From Candidatus Delongbacteria bacterium (GTDB lineage: Bacteria; CAIWAD01): DNA of 64,000 nucleotides. Positions 7,012 to 15,340 of this stretch are shown in pieces. The notes beneath the pieces are model-generated. The model was not told where the DNA came from, searched no databases, and saw nothing but the letters and a program-made list of their open reading frames with translations. The stretch's first letter is position 1. Each line of letters opens with the position of its first letter. The DNA lies in NCBI GenBank assembly GCA_020634015.1, contig JACKCN010000006.1, positions 62,001-126,000 of the forward strand, given 5' to 3'. The position numbers were made by a program, and so were the translations under genes.

Positions 7012-7536
7012 TCAGAAGGGCCAGAATCCATTGTCGTGCCAGTAATCCTCGCGCAGACTGTCATTCAGTTCGACCATGTATCGGTAGTGGTCGTCTTCCC
7101 AGGTGGAAAGCCAGTTGAGGATTTTCTTGAGCTCCGCGTCTTCCACCTTGGTGGCGGCTTCCTTGTAGAACGCGCTGGCCTCCTTCTCGAGCACGATCGC
7201 GATGTCCACGGCCGTCGTGTCGAAACTGGAACTGGCCAGACCCTTGCGGATCGCCTGTCCGATGATCGGATCGTGAATGTCGAATCCGGGAGTGCGTTCC
7301 TCCTTCAGCAGACTCTCATTCCAGTTGCCCTCACGGCGCCAGCTCTTGTACAGTTCCGCCAGAATGCGCTTGTGCTCGCGCTCTTCCTCGGCGAACTCGT
7401 TGAAGAACATCTTCGCCGTCTCGTTGGTCATGCGCTCGGCCGCGTTGGTGTAGAATTCGTATCCACGATTCTCGACCATGATGGCGTACTTGAAGACGTC
7501 TTCGATGGACTTGAAGTCCAGTTCCTTGATGGCCAT
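7012..7536 (-). CDS. Ferritin-like diiron protein (rubrerythrin-related)
   Basis: A 174-residue four-helix ferritin-like protein, probably a diiron peroxidase or oxidase used in oxygen defence. The iron-binding pattern is visible in both halves: EDVFKYAIMVENRGYEFY with EEEREH in the first, and IVLEKEASAFYKEA with WEDDHYRYM in the second, where Asp replaces the usual Glu of ExxH. There is no rubredoxin domain. The C-terminus ends in an aromatic tail (YWHDNGFWPF) that resembles a docking or targeting peptide. The ATG at 7536 is preceded by AGGAGG; an upstream in-frame extension to 7644 is rejected. It is divergent from hydG. Confidence 0.83.
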   Translation of the reverse strand: MAIKELDFKSIEDVFKYAIMVENRGYEFYTNAAERMTNETAKMFFNEFAEEEREHKRILAELYKSWRREGNWNESLLKEERTPGFDIHDPIIGQAIRKGLASSSFDTTAVDIAIVLEKEASAFYKEAATKVEDAELKKILNWLSTWEDDHYRYMVELNDSLREDYWHDNGFWPF

Positions 7537-7647
7537 GTCGCCTCCTGCTCGCGCCAGACCGATGAGATGTGGCTGACGATGTTTGGTCCGAAATGATGCC
7601 GCAAGGTATGCCAGCGGAACAGTCAGAGGCTTGTTCTGTGTCAAACA

Positions 7648-7712
7648 GCGTCATGACGCGCGTCAGGCAGCGGAGAGTGTTTGGCAAGACAGGAATGGCA
7701 AGTCTTGCCAAA
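7648..7712. promoter_or_regulatory. Palindromes between ferritin-like gene and hydG
   Basis: GCGTCATGACGC (7648-7659) is a perfect 12-bp palindrome. TTTGGCAAGAC (7680-7690) pairs with GTCTTGCCAAA (7702-7712) over 11 bp, and nested inside is a second perfect palindrome TGGCAAG-T-CTTGCCA (7696-7710), so GGCAAG occurs as three half-sites. These are good operator candidates for one or both divergent genes. Confidence 0.55.
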
Positions 7713-7726
7713 GGTTTGCTGCGCAC

Positions 7727-7740
7727 TTGATCTGAAACAA
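7727..7740. promoter_or_regulatory. FNR/CRP-like site upstream of hydG
   Basis: TTGAT-N4-AACAA differs from the FNR consensus TTGAT-N4-ATCAA at one base. It lies 60 bases before the hydG start, a place suited to anaerobic activation. No regulator of this family is encoded in the window, so the call rests on the motif and gene function. Confidence 0.4.
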
Positions 7741-7799
7741 GACTCCGGAATGAAATGTCAATAATTTAACAGGAAAATCGACAGATCATCGGAGGTCCC

Positions 7800-9218
7800 A
7801 TGAAAGCGCGTGTGCTGTCCAAAGGTGCCAGAGATTTCGTGGACGATTCCCGTCTTCAGGCACTGCTGAATCAAACGGGGGAGCCGTCGCCCGCGCAGTT
7901 CAGAGACGTGCTTGACCGCAGCCTCGCGCTTCAGGCACTGGAGCCGGAAGAGACCGCGGTCCTGCTGCGCACCACCGATCCAGAGCGTGTCGAGGAGATT
8001 CTGGCGGCCGCACGCCAATTGAAGCACCGCGTCTACGGTGACCGGATCGTGCTGTTCGCGCCGCTCTACGTCGGCAATCGCTGTGTGAATGACTGCAGTT
8101 ACTGTGGATTCCGGCGCAGCAACACCGATGCCCTGCGCGTGACTCTGGACTCCGCGGATCTGGTGAAACAGGTCCAGGCTCTCGAACAGCAGGGGCACAA
8201 GAGACTGATTCTGGTTTTCGGCGAACACCCCGACTATGATGCTGGAATGATCGCGCGTACGGTTCGCGAGGTCTATGCGATCCGCAACGGTGCCGACCAG
8301 ATCCGCCGGGTCAACATCAACGCCGCTCCGCTGGACGCTGCCGGCTTCCGTCTGGTGCACGAGGCAGGCATTGGAACCTACCAGATCTTCCAGGAGACCT
8401 ATCACCACGCGACCTACTCCCGCGTGCACCCGCCGCATACACTCAAGGGCGATTATCTCTGGAGACTGGACGGCCTCAACCGGGCCTTCGAAGCCGGCTG
8501 TGACGACATGGGCATCGGCGCGCTGTTCGGACTGTACGACTGGCGCTTCGAAGTGCTGGGACTGGTGAATCACAGCCGCGAGCTCTTCGCCCGCTATGGT
8601 GTGGGGCCGCACACCATCAGTTTTCCTCGCCTCCAGCCGGCTTCGCATGTCACCCAGGTCTGGCCATGGCAGGTCAGCGACCATGATTTCAAGCGTCTGG
8701 TGGCCATTCTGCGACTGTCCGTGCCCTATGCGGGCATGATCCTGACCGCGCGCGAAACCGAAGAGATCCGCAACGAGCTGATGGATTTCGGTGTCTCACA
8801 GATCGACGCGGGCACCCGTCTGGAACTGGGCGGGTACACCGAGGCTGCCGACGCCGAGAATCTGGAGCGCGAACAGTTCGCCCTGGGAGATCATCGCGAA
8901 CTGGACCAGGTGATTGCCGGTCTGCTGGAGCAGGGACACATCCCCAGTTTCTGCACGGCCTGCTATCGGGTGGGGCGCACGGGCGAGCAGTTCATGGAAT
9001 TCGCGATTCCCGGCTTCATCGAGCGTTTCTGCACACCCAATGCCTTGCTCACGCTCTGCGAATACCTGATGGATCACGCCAGCGAACCCACGCGGCAAAC
9101 GGGTCTGCGCCTGATCGAACGGGAACTGGACAAGCTGCCCGAGAGCGGGCAGAAAGCGGTTCTGGTGGAACGTCTTGGGCGGATTCGCAGCACGCCCGAA
9201 CGCGACCTCTACTTCTGA
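7800..9218 (+). CDS. hydG: [FeFe]-hydrogenase maturase HydG (radical SAM)
   Basis: HydG cleaves tyrosine to make the CO and cyanide ligands delivered as an iron synthon to the H-cluster. The 472-residue protein has the radical-SAM cluster cysteines C95, C99 and C102 in NRCVNDCSYCGF (CX3CX2C). The auxiliary-cluster motif C385-TA-C388 with C411 is an exact CX2CX22C spacing. This second site separates HydG from the thiamine enzyme ThiH. A GGAGG lies five bases before the ATG. It heads a tight operon with an aspartase-family lyase and hydF. HydE and the hydrogenase itself are not in the window. Confidence 0.97.
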   Translation: MKARVLSKGARDFVDDSRLQALLNQTGEPSPAQFRDVLDRSLALQALEPEETAVLLRTTDPERVEEILAAARQLKHRVYGDRIVLFAPLYVGNRCVNDCSYCGFRRSNTDALRVTLDSADLVKQVQALEQQGHKRLILVFGEHPDYDAGMIARTVREVYAIRNGADQIRRVNINAAPLDAAGFRLVHEAGIGTYQIFQETYHHATYSRVHPPHTLKGDYLWRLDGLNRAFEAGCDDMGIGALFGLYDWRFEVLGLVNHSRELFARYGVGPHTISFPRLQPASHVTQVWPWQVSDHDFKRLVAILRLSVPYAGMILTARETEEIRNELMDFGVSQIDAGTRLELGGYTEAADAENLEREQFALGDHRELDQVIAGLLEQGHIPSFCTACYRVGRTGEQFMEFAIPGFIERFCTPNALLTLCEYLMDHASEPTRQTGLRLIERELDKLPESGQKAVLVERLGRIRSTPERDLYF

Positions 9219-9228
9219 GGACTGCACC

Positions 9229-10650
9229 ATGAAGACGAGGACCGAAGAGGACAGTCTGGGCAGTCGCCAGATTCCCGCCGAGTCCCTGCTGGGCATTCAC
9301 GGAATCCGGGCGCTGGAGAACTTCGGCCCCTCCGGGAGAGCCCTGAATCCGGCCCTGCTGAAGGCTTTCGCACGGGTCAAGCAGGCCTGTCTGCGCGTCA
9401 ACCATCGATTGACACCCTGGCCCGACCAGCAGATTTCCGCGATGGAACAGGCCTGTGAGGAGCTGTCCGCCGGGCGCCACCTGGACCAGCTGCCCCTGGA
9501 TGCGCTTCAGGGCGGAGCGGGCACCAGCACCAATCTGGCGGTCTGCGAAGTGCTGGCCAATCGGGCCCTCCAGATCCTGGGCCTGCCCGCGGGCAGCTAC
9601 GACACGATTCATCCGAGCGAGGACTTCAACCGGCACCAGAGCACGAACGACACCTTTCCCACGGCCGTGCGTCTGGCCGCGCTCTGGAAGCTGCAGGCTC
9701 TGGAACAGACACTCGGTCGTCTTTGTGACTCAATCAGCCAGTGCGAGCATCGTTTCGCGGGCGTGGTCCGCATGGGGCGTACCCAGTTCCAGGACGCCGT
9801 GCCCCTGAGTCTTGGCAAGGGCATCGGCGCGTGGGGCGAAGCGCTGGGCCGGGATCGCTGGCGTCTGCAGAACGCGGCGGAGCGGCTGCGCGTGATCAAT
9901 CTGGGCGGCACCGCCATCGGCACGGGGGCTGGCGCGCCACGTGAATACATCTTCGCGGTGGCCGCAGAACTGAATCGGCTGACCGGCCTGGGGCTCTGCC
10001 GGGCCGAGAACCTGTTGGAGGCGACCCAGAACGTCGACAGTTTCGTCGAGGTCTCCGGTCTGCTCTGTGCGTGTGCCACCACCCTGCAGAAAGTCGCCGG
10101 CGACCTGCGTGTGCTCTCGGCACGCCGGGAATCCGGTCTGGCCGAGCTCTGGCTTCCCGCGTTGCAGGAAGGCTCGTCGTTGATGCCGCGCAAGATCAAC
10201 CCGGTGATTCCCGAGGCCGTGATCCAGCGCAGTCTGACCGTGCAGGCCAACCACCAGCGGATCTGCGGAGCCGCCGCCCTGGGATCCCTGGAACTGAATC
10301 CCTTTCTGCCCCTGATTGCCGACGCACTGCTGGAAAGCATTGAGCTGCTGGACTGGTCGTGCTCCGCGCTGGACGCACGCGTGCTGCGCGGGCTGGAATG
10401 TGATCCGGGTGCCTGTGCCCGGGGGCTGGAAGGCTCCACGGCGACACTCACGGCCCTGATTCCCCGGTTGGGACACGACGGCGCCATGCGTCTGGGGCAG
10501 CTCTGGCAGGAACAGGGTGGCAGTCTGAAGCAGTGTTTCCTGGACCTGCCCGGGATGAGCGAACAGGATTGGGACGACCTGCTGGGCGAGGAAGCCGTCA
10601 CCCGGCTGGGATGGCTGGACGCCGGGCCAGAGGGGAGGAGAGTCCAATGA
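9229..10650 (+). CDS. Aspartate ammonia-lyase-family enzyme of the Hyd operon
   Basis: A 473-residue member of the aspartase/fumarase superfamily, likely releasing ammonia and fumarate from aspartate. It shows the three conserved blocks: GGAGTSTNLA (95-104), HQSTNDTFPTAVR (136-148) and the mobile active-site loop GSSLMPRKINPVIPE (315-329). It starts 10 bases after hydG and its stop overlaps the hydF start (ATGA). Aspartase genes are known beside hyd maturation genes in several anaerobes, and ammonia supply for the bridging dithiolate has been suggested. A broader fumarate-lyase substrate is possible because the sequence is divergent. Confidence 0.85.
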   Translation: MKTRTEEDSLGSRQIPAESLLGIHGIRALENFGPSGRALNPALLKAFARVKQACLRVNHRLTPWPDQQISAMEQACEELSAGRHLDQLPLDALQGGAGTSTNLAVCEVLANRALQILGLPAGSYDTIHPSEDFNRHQSTNDTFPTAVRLAALWKLQALEQTLGRLCDSISQCEHRFAGVVRMGRTQFQDAVPLSLGKGIGAWGEALGRDRWRLQNAAERLRVINLGGTAIGTGAGAPREYIFAVAAELNRLTGLGLCRAENLLEATQNVDSFVEVSGLLCACATTLQKVAGDLRVLSARRESGLAELWLPALQEGSSLMPRKINPVIPEAVIQRSLTVQANHQRICGAAALGSLELNPFLPLIADALLESIELLDWSCSALDARVLRGLECDPGACARGLEGSTATLTALIPRLGHDGAMRLGQLWQEQGGSLKQCFLDLPGMSEQDWDDLLGEEAVTRLGWLDAGPEGRRVQ

Positions 10651-11867
10651 GGTCCACACCTGCGGGCCTGCGCCTGCGCATCGGACTGCTGGGACGGCGA
10701 AACGCGGGCAAGTCGGCCCTGTTGAATGCCCTCGCGGGGCGCGAGTGCTCGCTGGTCAACGAGCAGCCGGGCACCACCACCGATCCCGTGATCAAGGCCA
10801 TGGAATGGCGACCGCTGGGACCCGTGCAGTTGATTGACACCGCCGGTCTGGACGACACGGGCGAACTGGGCGGCGAACGAGTGCGGCGCACGCGCCAGAT
10901 ACTGCCCCGGCTGGACCTGGCGCTCCTGCTGGCGCCTGCCGGATGCTGGGAGCAGCCCGAGAAGGATCTGCTGGAGGAGCTGCGTCGTCTCGAGCTGCCG
11001 CTGCTGGTGCTGTTCAGTCAGTCTGACCGGGCTCAGCCCGATCCTGGCGTGTTGCTAAGCCTTCGAGAAGCGGGCCTGAGCTGCATCGTGTGTTCGGCGC
11101 ACAGCGGCGAGGGGCTGGATGCGTTGCGCCTGGCAGTGACAGAGACGCTGCTGCCACGGCGCCCCCGGGGTGTCAGCCTGCAGGATCTGGTGCCGCCCGG
11201 CAGGCTGGCCCTGCTGGTGGCCCCCATTGATGAAGAAGCTCCCGCCGGGCGCCTGATCCAGCCTCAGGTCCAGATTCTGCGCCAGCTGCTGGACCAGGGC
11301 TCGCTGGCGATGCTCGTGCGGGAGCGGGAGCTGCGTCCCGCACTGGCGGGATTGAGCACGCCCCCCGCGCTGGTGATCACCGATTCGCAGGCCTTTCTGA
11401 AGGTGGCTGCCGACACGCCCGAGGATGTGCCGCTCACCAGTTTCTCGATCCTGTTCGCCCGGGAAAAGGGTGACCTGCGCTCGTTCGTTCAGGGAGCGCA
11501 CGCCATCGGGGGGCTGCGCCCGGGCAACCGCGTGCTGATGGCCGAGGCCTGCGCGCACCATCCCGGGGGCGAGGATATCGCCCGGGTGAAACTGCCCCGC
11601 TGGTTGCGCACCGTGGTGGGAGGCGAGCTGGAGTTCACCCACGTCCGGGGCCACGACTTTCCGGCGCAGCTGGATGGATTCAGTCTGGTGGTGCATTGCG
11701 GAGCCTGCAGTTTCGGCCGCAGCGAACTGCTCTCCCGCGTGGCTCTCTGCCGCCAGCAGGGCGTGCCGATCACCAACTTCGGTGTGGCCATCGCCTGGTC
11801 GCTGGGCATCTTTCCCCGCGCGCTGGCCCCATTTCCCGAAGTGGCCGACCTGCTGCCCCCCGTCTGA
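10647..11867 (+). CDS. hydF: [FeFe]-hydrogenase maturation GTPase HydF
   Basis: HydF is the scaffold on which the diiron subcluster is assembled and from which it is transferred to the hydrogenase. The 406-residue protein has an N-terminal Era-like GTPase with P-loop GRRNAGKS (16-23) and DTAGLDD (G3, 64-70), a middle dimerisation domain, and the C-terminal [4Fe-4S] site CAH (302-304) plus HCGAC (350-354), which fits CxHx45HCxxC exactly. It overlaps the preceding lyase gene by 4 bases. It is the last gene of the hyd operon; the next gene starts 161 bases later. Confidence 0.97.
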   Translation: MRSTPAGLRLRIGLLGRRNAGKSALLNALAGRECSLVNEQPGTTTDPVIKAMEWRPLGPVQLIDTAGLDDTGELGGERVRRTRQILPRLDLALLLAPAGCWEQPEKDLLEELRRLELPLLVLFSQSDRAQPDPGVLLSLREAGLSCIVCSAHSGEGLDALRLAVTETLLPRRPRGVSLQDLVPPGRLALLVAPIDEEAPAGRLIQPQVQILRQLLDQGSLAMLVRERELRPALAGLSTPPALVITDSQAFLKVAADTPEDVPLTSFSILFAREKGDLRSFVQGAHAIGGLRPGNRVLMAEACAHHPGGEDIARVKLPRWLRTVVGGELEFTHVRGHDFPAQLDGFSLVVHCGACSFGRSELLSRVALCRQQGVPITNFGVAIAWSLGIFPRALAPFPEVADLLPPV

Positions 11868-12028
11868 GAGGCCCCGGACGCGGCGTCAAGCCGCCGCGCG
11901 CCATGACCCGGATCAACCCACGTACGGGGGCGCAGCCCGACCTTCGGCCATCTGTCAGGCCCCCATCCGACGGATGCCAAGTCACCCGCCGCGGCCCGAT
12001 GGAACTTCGGCCCGAAGGGAGGATTCCC

Positions 12029-12739
12029 ATGCATCACAAGGATCTGAACCTGGAAGCCCTGGTCCGTCGCCAGGCCCGCCTGCTGGAACTGCAGGATTCC
12101 CTGCGCGCGCAGGGAGTGCAGAATGCCCGTTTCATCACCATTTCCCGCGAGTTCGGTTGTGCGGGAATCCGTCTGGGACTGGGCCTTCAGGAAGCATTCA
12201 ACGAAGGCCGGCCCGAGAGCGCCCAATGGGCCGTGTACGACCGCAAGGTCTTCGAGGCCATGGAGGGGGACCCGGAACTGACACGGCGCCTGTTCGAAGA
12301 CGCCATGCATGAACGCCCCCAGATCGAGGCCTACCTGTACACGACCTTCGGGGTGCGTCCGGAAGATCTGTTCCTCTTCCGGCGCTGGTCAATGGCGATC
12401 CGGCGTCTGGCCGAGGCCGGCAACTGCATTCTCGTGGGACGGGGCGCGCACCTGGTGACCCGCGACCTGCCCGGCGCCCTGCATCTGCGGGTGGTGGCCC
12501 CCTTCGACTGGCGTGTCCGCCAGGTCCAGGAAAGCCATCACCTCGATCCGACACTGGCACACGCCCTGACCCGCCGACGCGACAAGGAGCGGCGCCAGTA
12601 CCTGGAGCACTACTTTGACCGCACCGACCTGGACCTCTCCGACAGCGACCTGGTGCTCAACAACGCCCGGGTCAGTCTGGAGGAGATGATCACGCTTCTC
12701 CTGTCCCTTTGCCGCAGCCGCGGGCTGCTGGCCGACTGA
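12029..12739 (+). CDS. Cytidylate kinase-like family protein
   Basis: A 236-residue P-loop protein of the cytidylate-kinase-like family. The N-terminal FITISREFGCAGIRLGLGL (about 35-53) carries the glycine-rich nucleotide loop in the degenerate form used by this family. The middle shows CILVGRGAHLV and LHLRVVAPFDWRV, and the ARG-rich lid region TRRRDKERRQYLEHYFD follows. The true substrate is not established for the family; bona fide Cmk is usually a separate gene. The ATG at 12029 follows GGGAGG. It has no close operon partner (25 bases before tryptophanase, so co-transcription is possible). Confidence 0.75.
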   Translation: MHHKDLNLEALVRRQARLLELQDSLRAQGVQNARFITISREFGCAGIRLGLGLQEAFNEGRPESAQWAVYDRKVFEAMEGDPELTRRLFEDAMHERPQIEAYLYTTFGVRPEDLFLFRRWSMAIRRLAEAGNCILVGRGAHLVTRDLPGALHLRVVAPFDWRVRQVQESHHLDPTLAHALTRRRDKERRQYLEHYFDRTDLDLSDSDLVLNNARVSLEEMITLLLSLCRSRGLLAD

Positions 12740-12764
12740 GATCCACGCGCAAACTGGAGCCCGC

Positions 12765-14141
12765 ATGAAAACCGTGTTCGAACCCTTCCGCATCAAATCG
12801 GTCGAGCCCATTCGCCTGAGTACGCCCAGCGAGCGGGAGGTCTGGATCCGGGAAGCCGGATACAATCCATTCCGTCTGCATGCCGACCAGGTGCAGATCG
12901 ATCTGCTGACCGATTCGGGCACCGGTGCGATGAGCACGGAGCAATGGGCCGGGATCATGCGCGGCGACGAATCCTACGCGGGCGCACGCAGCTTCTTCCG
13001 TTTCGAGAGCGCGGTCAAGGGCATCTTCGGACACGCACACGTGATTCCAACCCATCAGGGACGCGCGGCGGAGAAGCTGCTCTGCCAGGCCTGCCTCGGA
13101 CCCGATTCCGTGGTACCCGGCAACACGCACTTCGACACCACGCGAGCCAACATCGAGTTCACGGGGGCCCAGGCGCTGGACATGCCGATCCCCGAAGCCC
13201 GCGAGATGGGCAGCGAGCATCCCTTCAAGGGCAACATCGATCTGGATCGCCTGCGTGAGACACTGGGCCGTTACGGAGCAGCGCGGATACCCTTCGTGCT
13301 GATCACCATCACCAACAACAGTGGCGGAGGCCAGCCGGTCAGTCTGGCCAATGTGCGTGCCGCGCGCGAACTGTGTCTGGCGGCCGGAGTGCCCTTGCTG
13401 ATCGACGCGGCACGTTTCGCCGAGAACGCTTGGTTCATCAAGCAGCGGGAACCGGGGCAGGCGGAGCGCAGTCCGCGCGAGATCGCGCGCGAGCTGTTCT
13501 CGCTCTCCGACGGGGCCATGATGAGCATGAAGAAGGACGCCTTCGGCAACATCGGTGGCGTGTTGACTCTCAACGACGAGGAGCTGGCGGGCCGGGTGCG
13601 CAATCTGCTGATTCTCACCGAAGGATTTCCCACCTACGGCGGGTTGGCCGGGCGCGACCTGGACGCGCTGGCAATCGGGCTGGAGGAGATTCTGGACCCG
13701 GATTATCTCGAGTATCGCATCAAGAGCACGGCCTATGTGGGCTGGCATCTGGATGCGGCGGGCGTGCCTCTGCTGAAGCCCTTCGGCGGACACGCGATCT
13801 ATCTGGATGGCCGCCGATTCTGCGATCATCTGCGCAACGAGCAGCTGCCCGGCTGGGCGCTGAGTGTGGCGCTGTATGTGCATGCGGGCGTGCGGGCCTG
13901 CGAGATCGGCAACGTGATGTTCGGTCACCCTCACGATCCGGACCCGGCCCTGCGCTGGCCCGCGATGGACCTGGTGCGGCTGGCGATTCCGCGACGCGTG
14001 TACACCCAGAGCCACATGGATTTCGTGATCGAAGGCATCACCGAGCTGCATGCCATGCGCAAGCAGATTTCCGGTCTGCGTTTCGTGACCCGCCCCGCGG
14101 TACTGCCGCACTTCACCGCGGAGTTCGAACCGATCTCCTGA
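12765..14141 (+). CDS. tnaA: Tryptophanase (beta-eliminating PLP lyase)
   Basis: The 458-residue enzyme splits tryptophan into indole, pyruvate and ammonia. DAARFAENAWFIKQRE (214-229) is the tryptophanase form of a segment that reads differently in tyrosine phenol-lyases, and SMKKDAFGNIGG (254-265) carries the PLP lysine, probably K257. Start MKTVFEPFRIKSVEPI and length agree with E. coli TnaA. No TnaC-like leader peptide or rut site is evident in the 25 bases upstream, so control differs from E. coli. Tyrosine phenol-lyase activity is the main alternative. Confidence 0.9.
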   Translation: MKTVFEPFRIKSVEPIRLSTPSEREVWIREAGYNPFRLHADQVQIDLLTDSGTGAMSTEQWAGIMRGDESYAGARSFFRFESAVKGIFGHAHVIPTHQGRAAEKLLCQACLGPDSVVPGNTHFDTTRANIEFTGAQALDMPIPEAREMGSEHPFKGNIDLDRLRETLGRYGAARIPFVLITITNNSGGGQPVSLANVRAARELCLAAGVPLLIDAARFAENAWFIKQREPGQAERSPREIARELFSLSDGAMMSMKKDAFGNIGGVLTLNDEELAGRVRNLLILTEGFPTYGGLAGRDLDALAIGLEEILDPDYLEYRIKSTAYVGWHLDAAGVPLLKPFGGHAIYLDGRRFCDHLRNEQLPGWALSVALYVHAGVRACEIGNVMFGHPHDPDPALRWPAMDLVRLAIPRRVYTQSHMDFVIEGITELHAMRKQISGLRFVTRPAVLPHFTAEFEPIS

Positions 14142-14167
14142 ACCGCGCTCACCCAGGAAACATCCAG

Positions 14168-14192
14168 ACGCCGGTGCCTGCACCGGCGTTTG
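14168..14192 (+). terminator. Probable terminator after tryptophanase
   Basis: ACGCCGGTGC pairs with GCACCGGCGT across a two-base loop, followed by a weak T tail. It starts 26 bases after the tnaA stop. Confidence 0.55.
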
Positions 14193-14231
14193 CCATCGGG
14201 GGGGCAAGAGGCATGCCGGGCCGGGCGGAGC

Positions 14232-14267
14232 ACAAAAGAACAGCGCCGGTGCAGGGCACCGGCGCTG
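14232..14267 (-). terminator. Terminator of the minus-strand periplasmic-protein operon
   Basis: A perfect 12-bp stem (CAGCGCCGGTGC / GCACCGGCGCTG, 3-base loop) followed on the minus strand by TTCTTTTG. It ends the two-gene operon 14292-15213 and faces the tryptophanase terminator. The two hairpins share the core GCCGGTGC. Confidence 0.85.
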
Positions 14268-14291
14268 ACGTTTCGTGCGTGCAAGCGACGC

Positions 14292-14783
14292 TTACTTGCG
14301 GTACTCGACACCCGTGGCGAAGAAGGTGATCTCGCCCAGGGTCTTGGTGCCTTCGGCGGCGGCGGTCTGGGTCACGGCGGGTCCCGCGCAGGTCTTCCCG
14401 TCGGCGGCGTGCTCTTCCTTGGCCTCTTCGCCGGTCTTGGCCCTGTCGGCGCAGCCGTCGATCCACTGGCCCACCGCGAAGCCCTTGAGGGCCACGGTGC
14501 CGTCGGCCTTGGTGTCAAACTTGAAGGCATCATCCTTGGCGCGCACCAGGATGTAGGGATCGCCTTCATGGTAGGTGCCGTTGGCCAGCCAGAGCTTGCA
14601 GCCGCTCTTGCAGGTGCTGATCACGGTACCCACCAGGGTGATTTCCTGCTTTTCCAGGCTGTTGAATTCCTGGGTCAGCTGGGACAGCGTGTACTCGCTG
14701 GTCTGCGGTGTCTCGCTCGCCCACACACTGGTGGCGCAGAACAGGGCCAGCAGCAGGGCCAGGCCATTGCGGAACAGTTTCAT
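14292..14783 (-). CDS. Exported protein with OB-like domain, unknown function
   Basis: A 163-residue protein with a clear Sec signal peptide (MKLFRNGLALLLALFCATSVWA, cleavage near 22). The mature part has LVGTVISTCKSGCKLWLANG, a strand-turn-strand with a Cys pair reminiscent of small OB-fold periplasmic domains (DUF4920-like). Two more cysteines follow (GCAD and TCAG), so two disulfides or metal binding are possible. Function is unknown. It starts 25 bases after the PepSY-TM gene and shares its operon; a ribosome site (AGGAG) is present. Confidence 0.6.
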   Translation of the reverse strand: MKLFRNGLALLLALFCATSVWASETPQTSEYTLSQLTQEFNSLEKQEITLVGTVISTCKSGCKLWLANGTYHEGDPYILVRAKDDAFKFDTKADGTVALKGFAVGQWIDGCADRAKTGEEAKEEHAADGKTCAGPAVTQTAAAEGTKTLGEITFFATGVEYRK

Positions 14784-14808
14784 CTTTCACTCCTTCGACT
14801 GTGACGGT

Positions 14809-15213
14809 TCAGAACCGGTGTTTCCTGCGGATCTTGAAATAGAGCACGATCCCCGTGAGCGAGAGCACACACAGGGCAAGCGCGATGGCGTCGTAGAAGA
14901 AGCGCCCCCAGGGTTCCCCGAAGAAACTTCCGTTGTGCAGATCGATCACCAGCCACATCACGGGCACGCTGTGCGCCTCTTCGGGAAACAGATCCCCCAG
15001 CCCCTGATTCTCGCGGGTACGGTCCAGACGATCCTGGTAGCCGTCGGGCAGGATGCTGGTCGGGACGCGCAGCGAGTTGAGGAATTTCAGGTCGTGGTGA
15101 TGGTTGTACAGGATGCCCGTCAGCGAAATCACCAGCATCAGCACGCTGATGAAGAGGCTGATCGCCTTGTAGTAGCCAAAACTGTACAGATGTACCTTGC
15201 GCCACGTCTTCAT
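14809..15213 (-). CDS. PepSY-associated TM helix family membrane protein
   Basis: A 134-residue inner-membrane protein with two hydrophobic helices (about 14-36 and 103-125), a periplasmic segment between them with WLVIDLHNGSFFGEPWGRFFYD, and a basic C-terminal tail (KIRRKHRF). The N-terminal MKTWRKVHLYSFGYYK and the HNG motif are typical of short PepSY-associated TM proteins, often tied to iron or heme reduction at the membrane. It is first in a two-gene operon with the exported protein at 14292. Function beyond the family name is inference. Confidence 0.72.
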   Translation of the reverse strand: MKTWRKVHLYSFGYYKAISLFISVLMLVISLTGILYNHHHDLKFLNSLRVPTSILPDGYQDRLDRTRENQGLGDLFPEEAHSVPVMWLVIDLHNGSFFGEPWGRFFYDAIALALCVLSLTGIVLYFKIRRKHRF

Positions 15214-15340
15214 TGGATTCCGTCAGCTGGTGGTCACGGTGCCGTGCAACGGGGCGAATGTCAGGTTCGAGGTGCCGTGATGGCATGATCTGCATCAAAC
15301 GGCAGACAGCTTCCCGCAGAATCCCCAGGAAAGGAACAGC

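Noticed and set aside
6683..7045. Open frame of 120 codons between the TrmB-like and ferritin-like genes
   Set aside because: No ribosome site, unlike composition, and it runs into the end of the ferritin-like gene.
12739..12764. TnaC-like leader peptide before tryptophanase
   Set aside because: Only 25 bases separate the genes and no Trp-containing short frame with a ribosome site is present.
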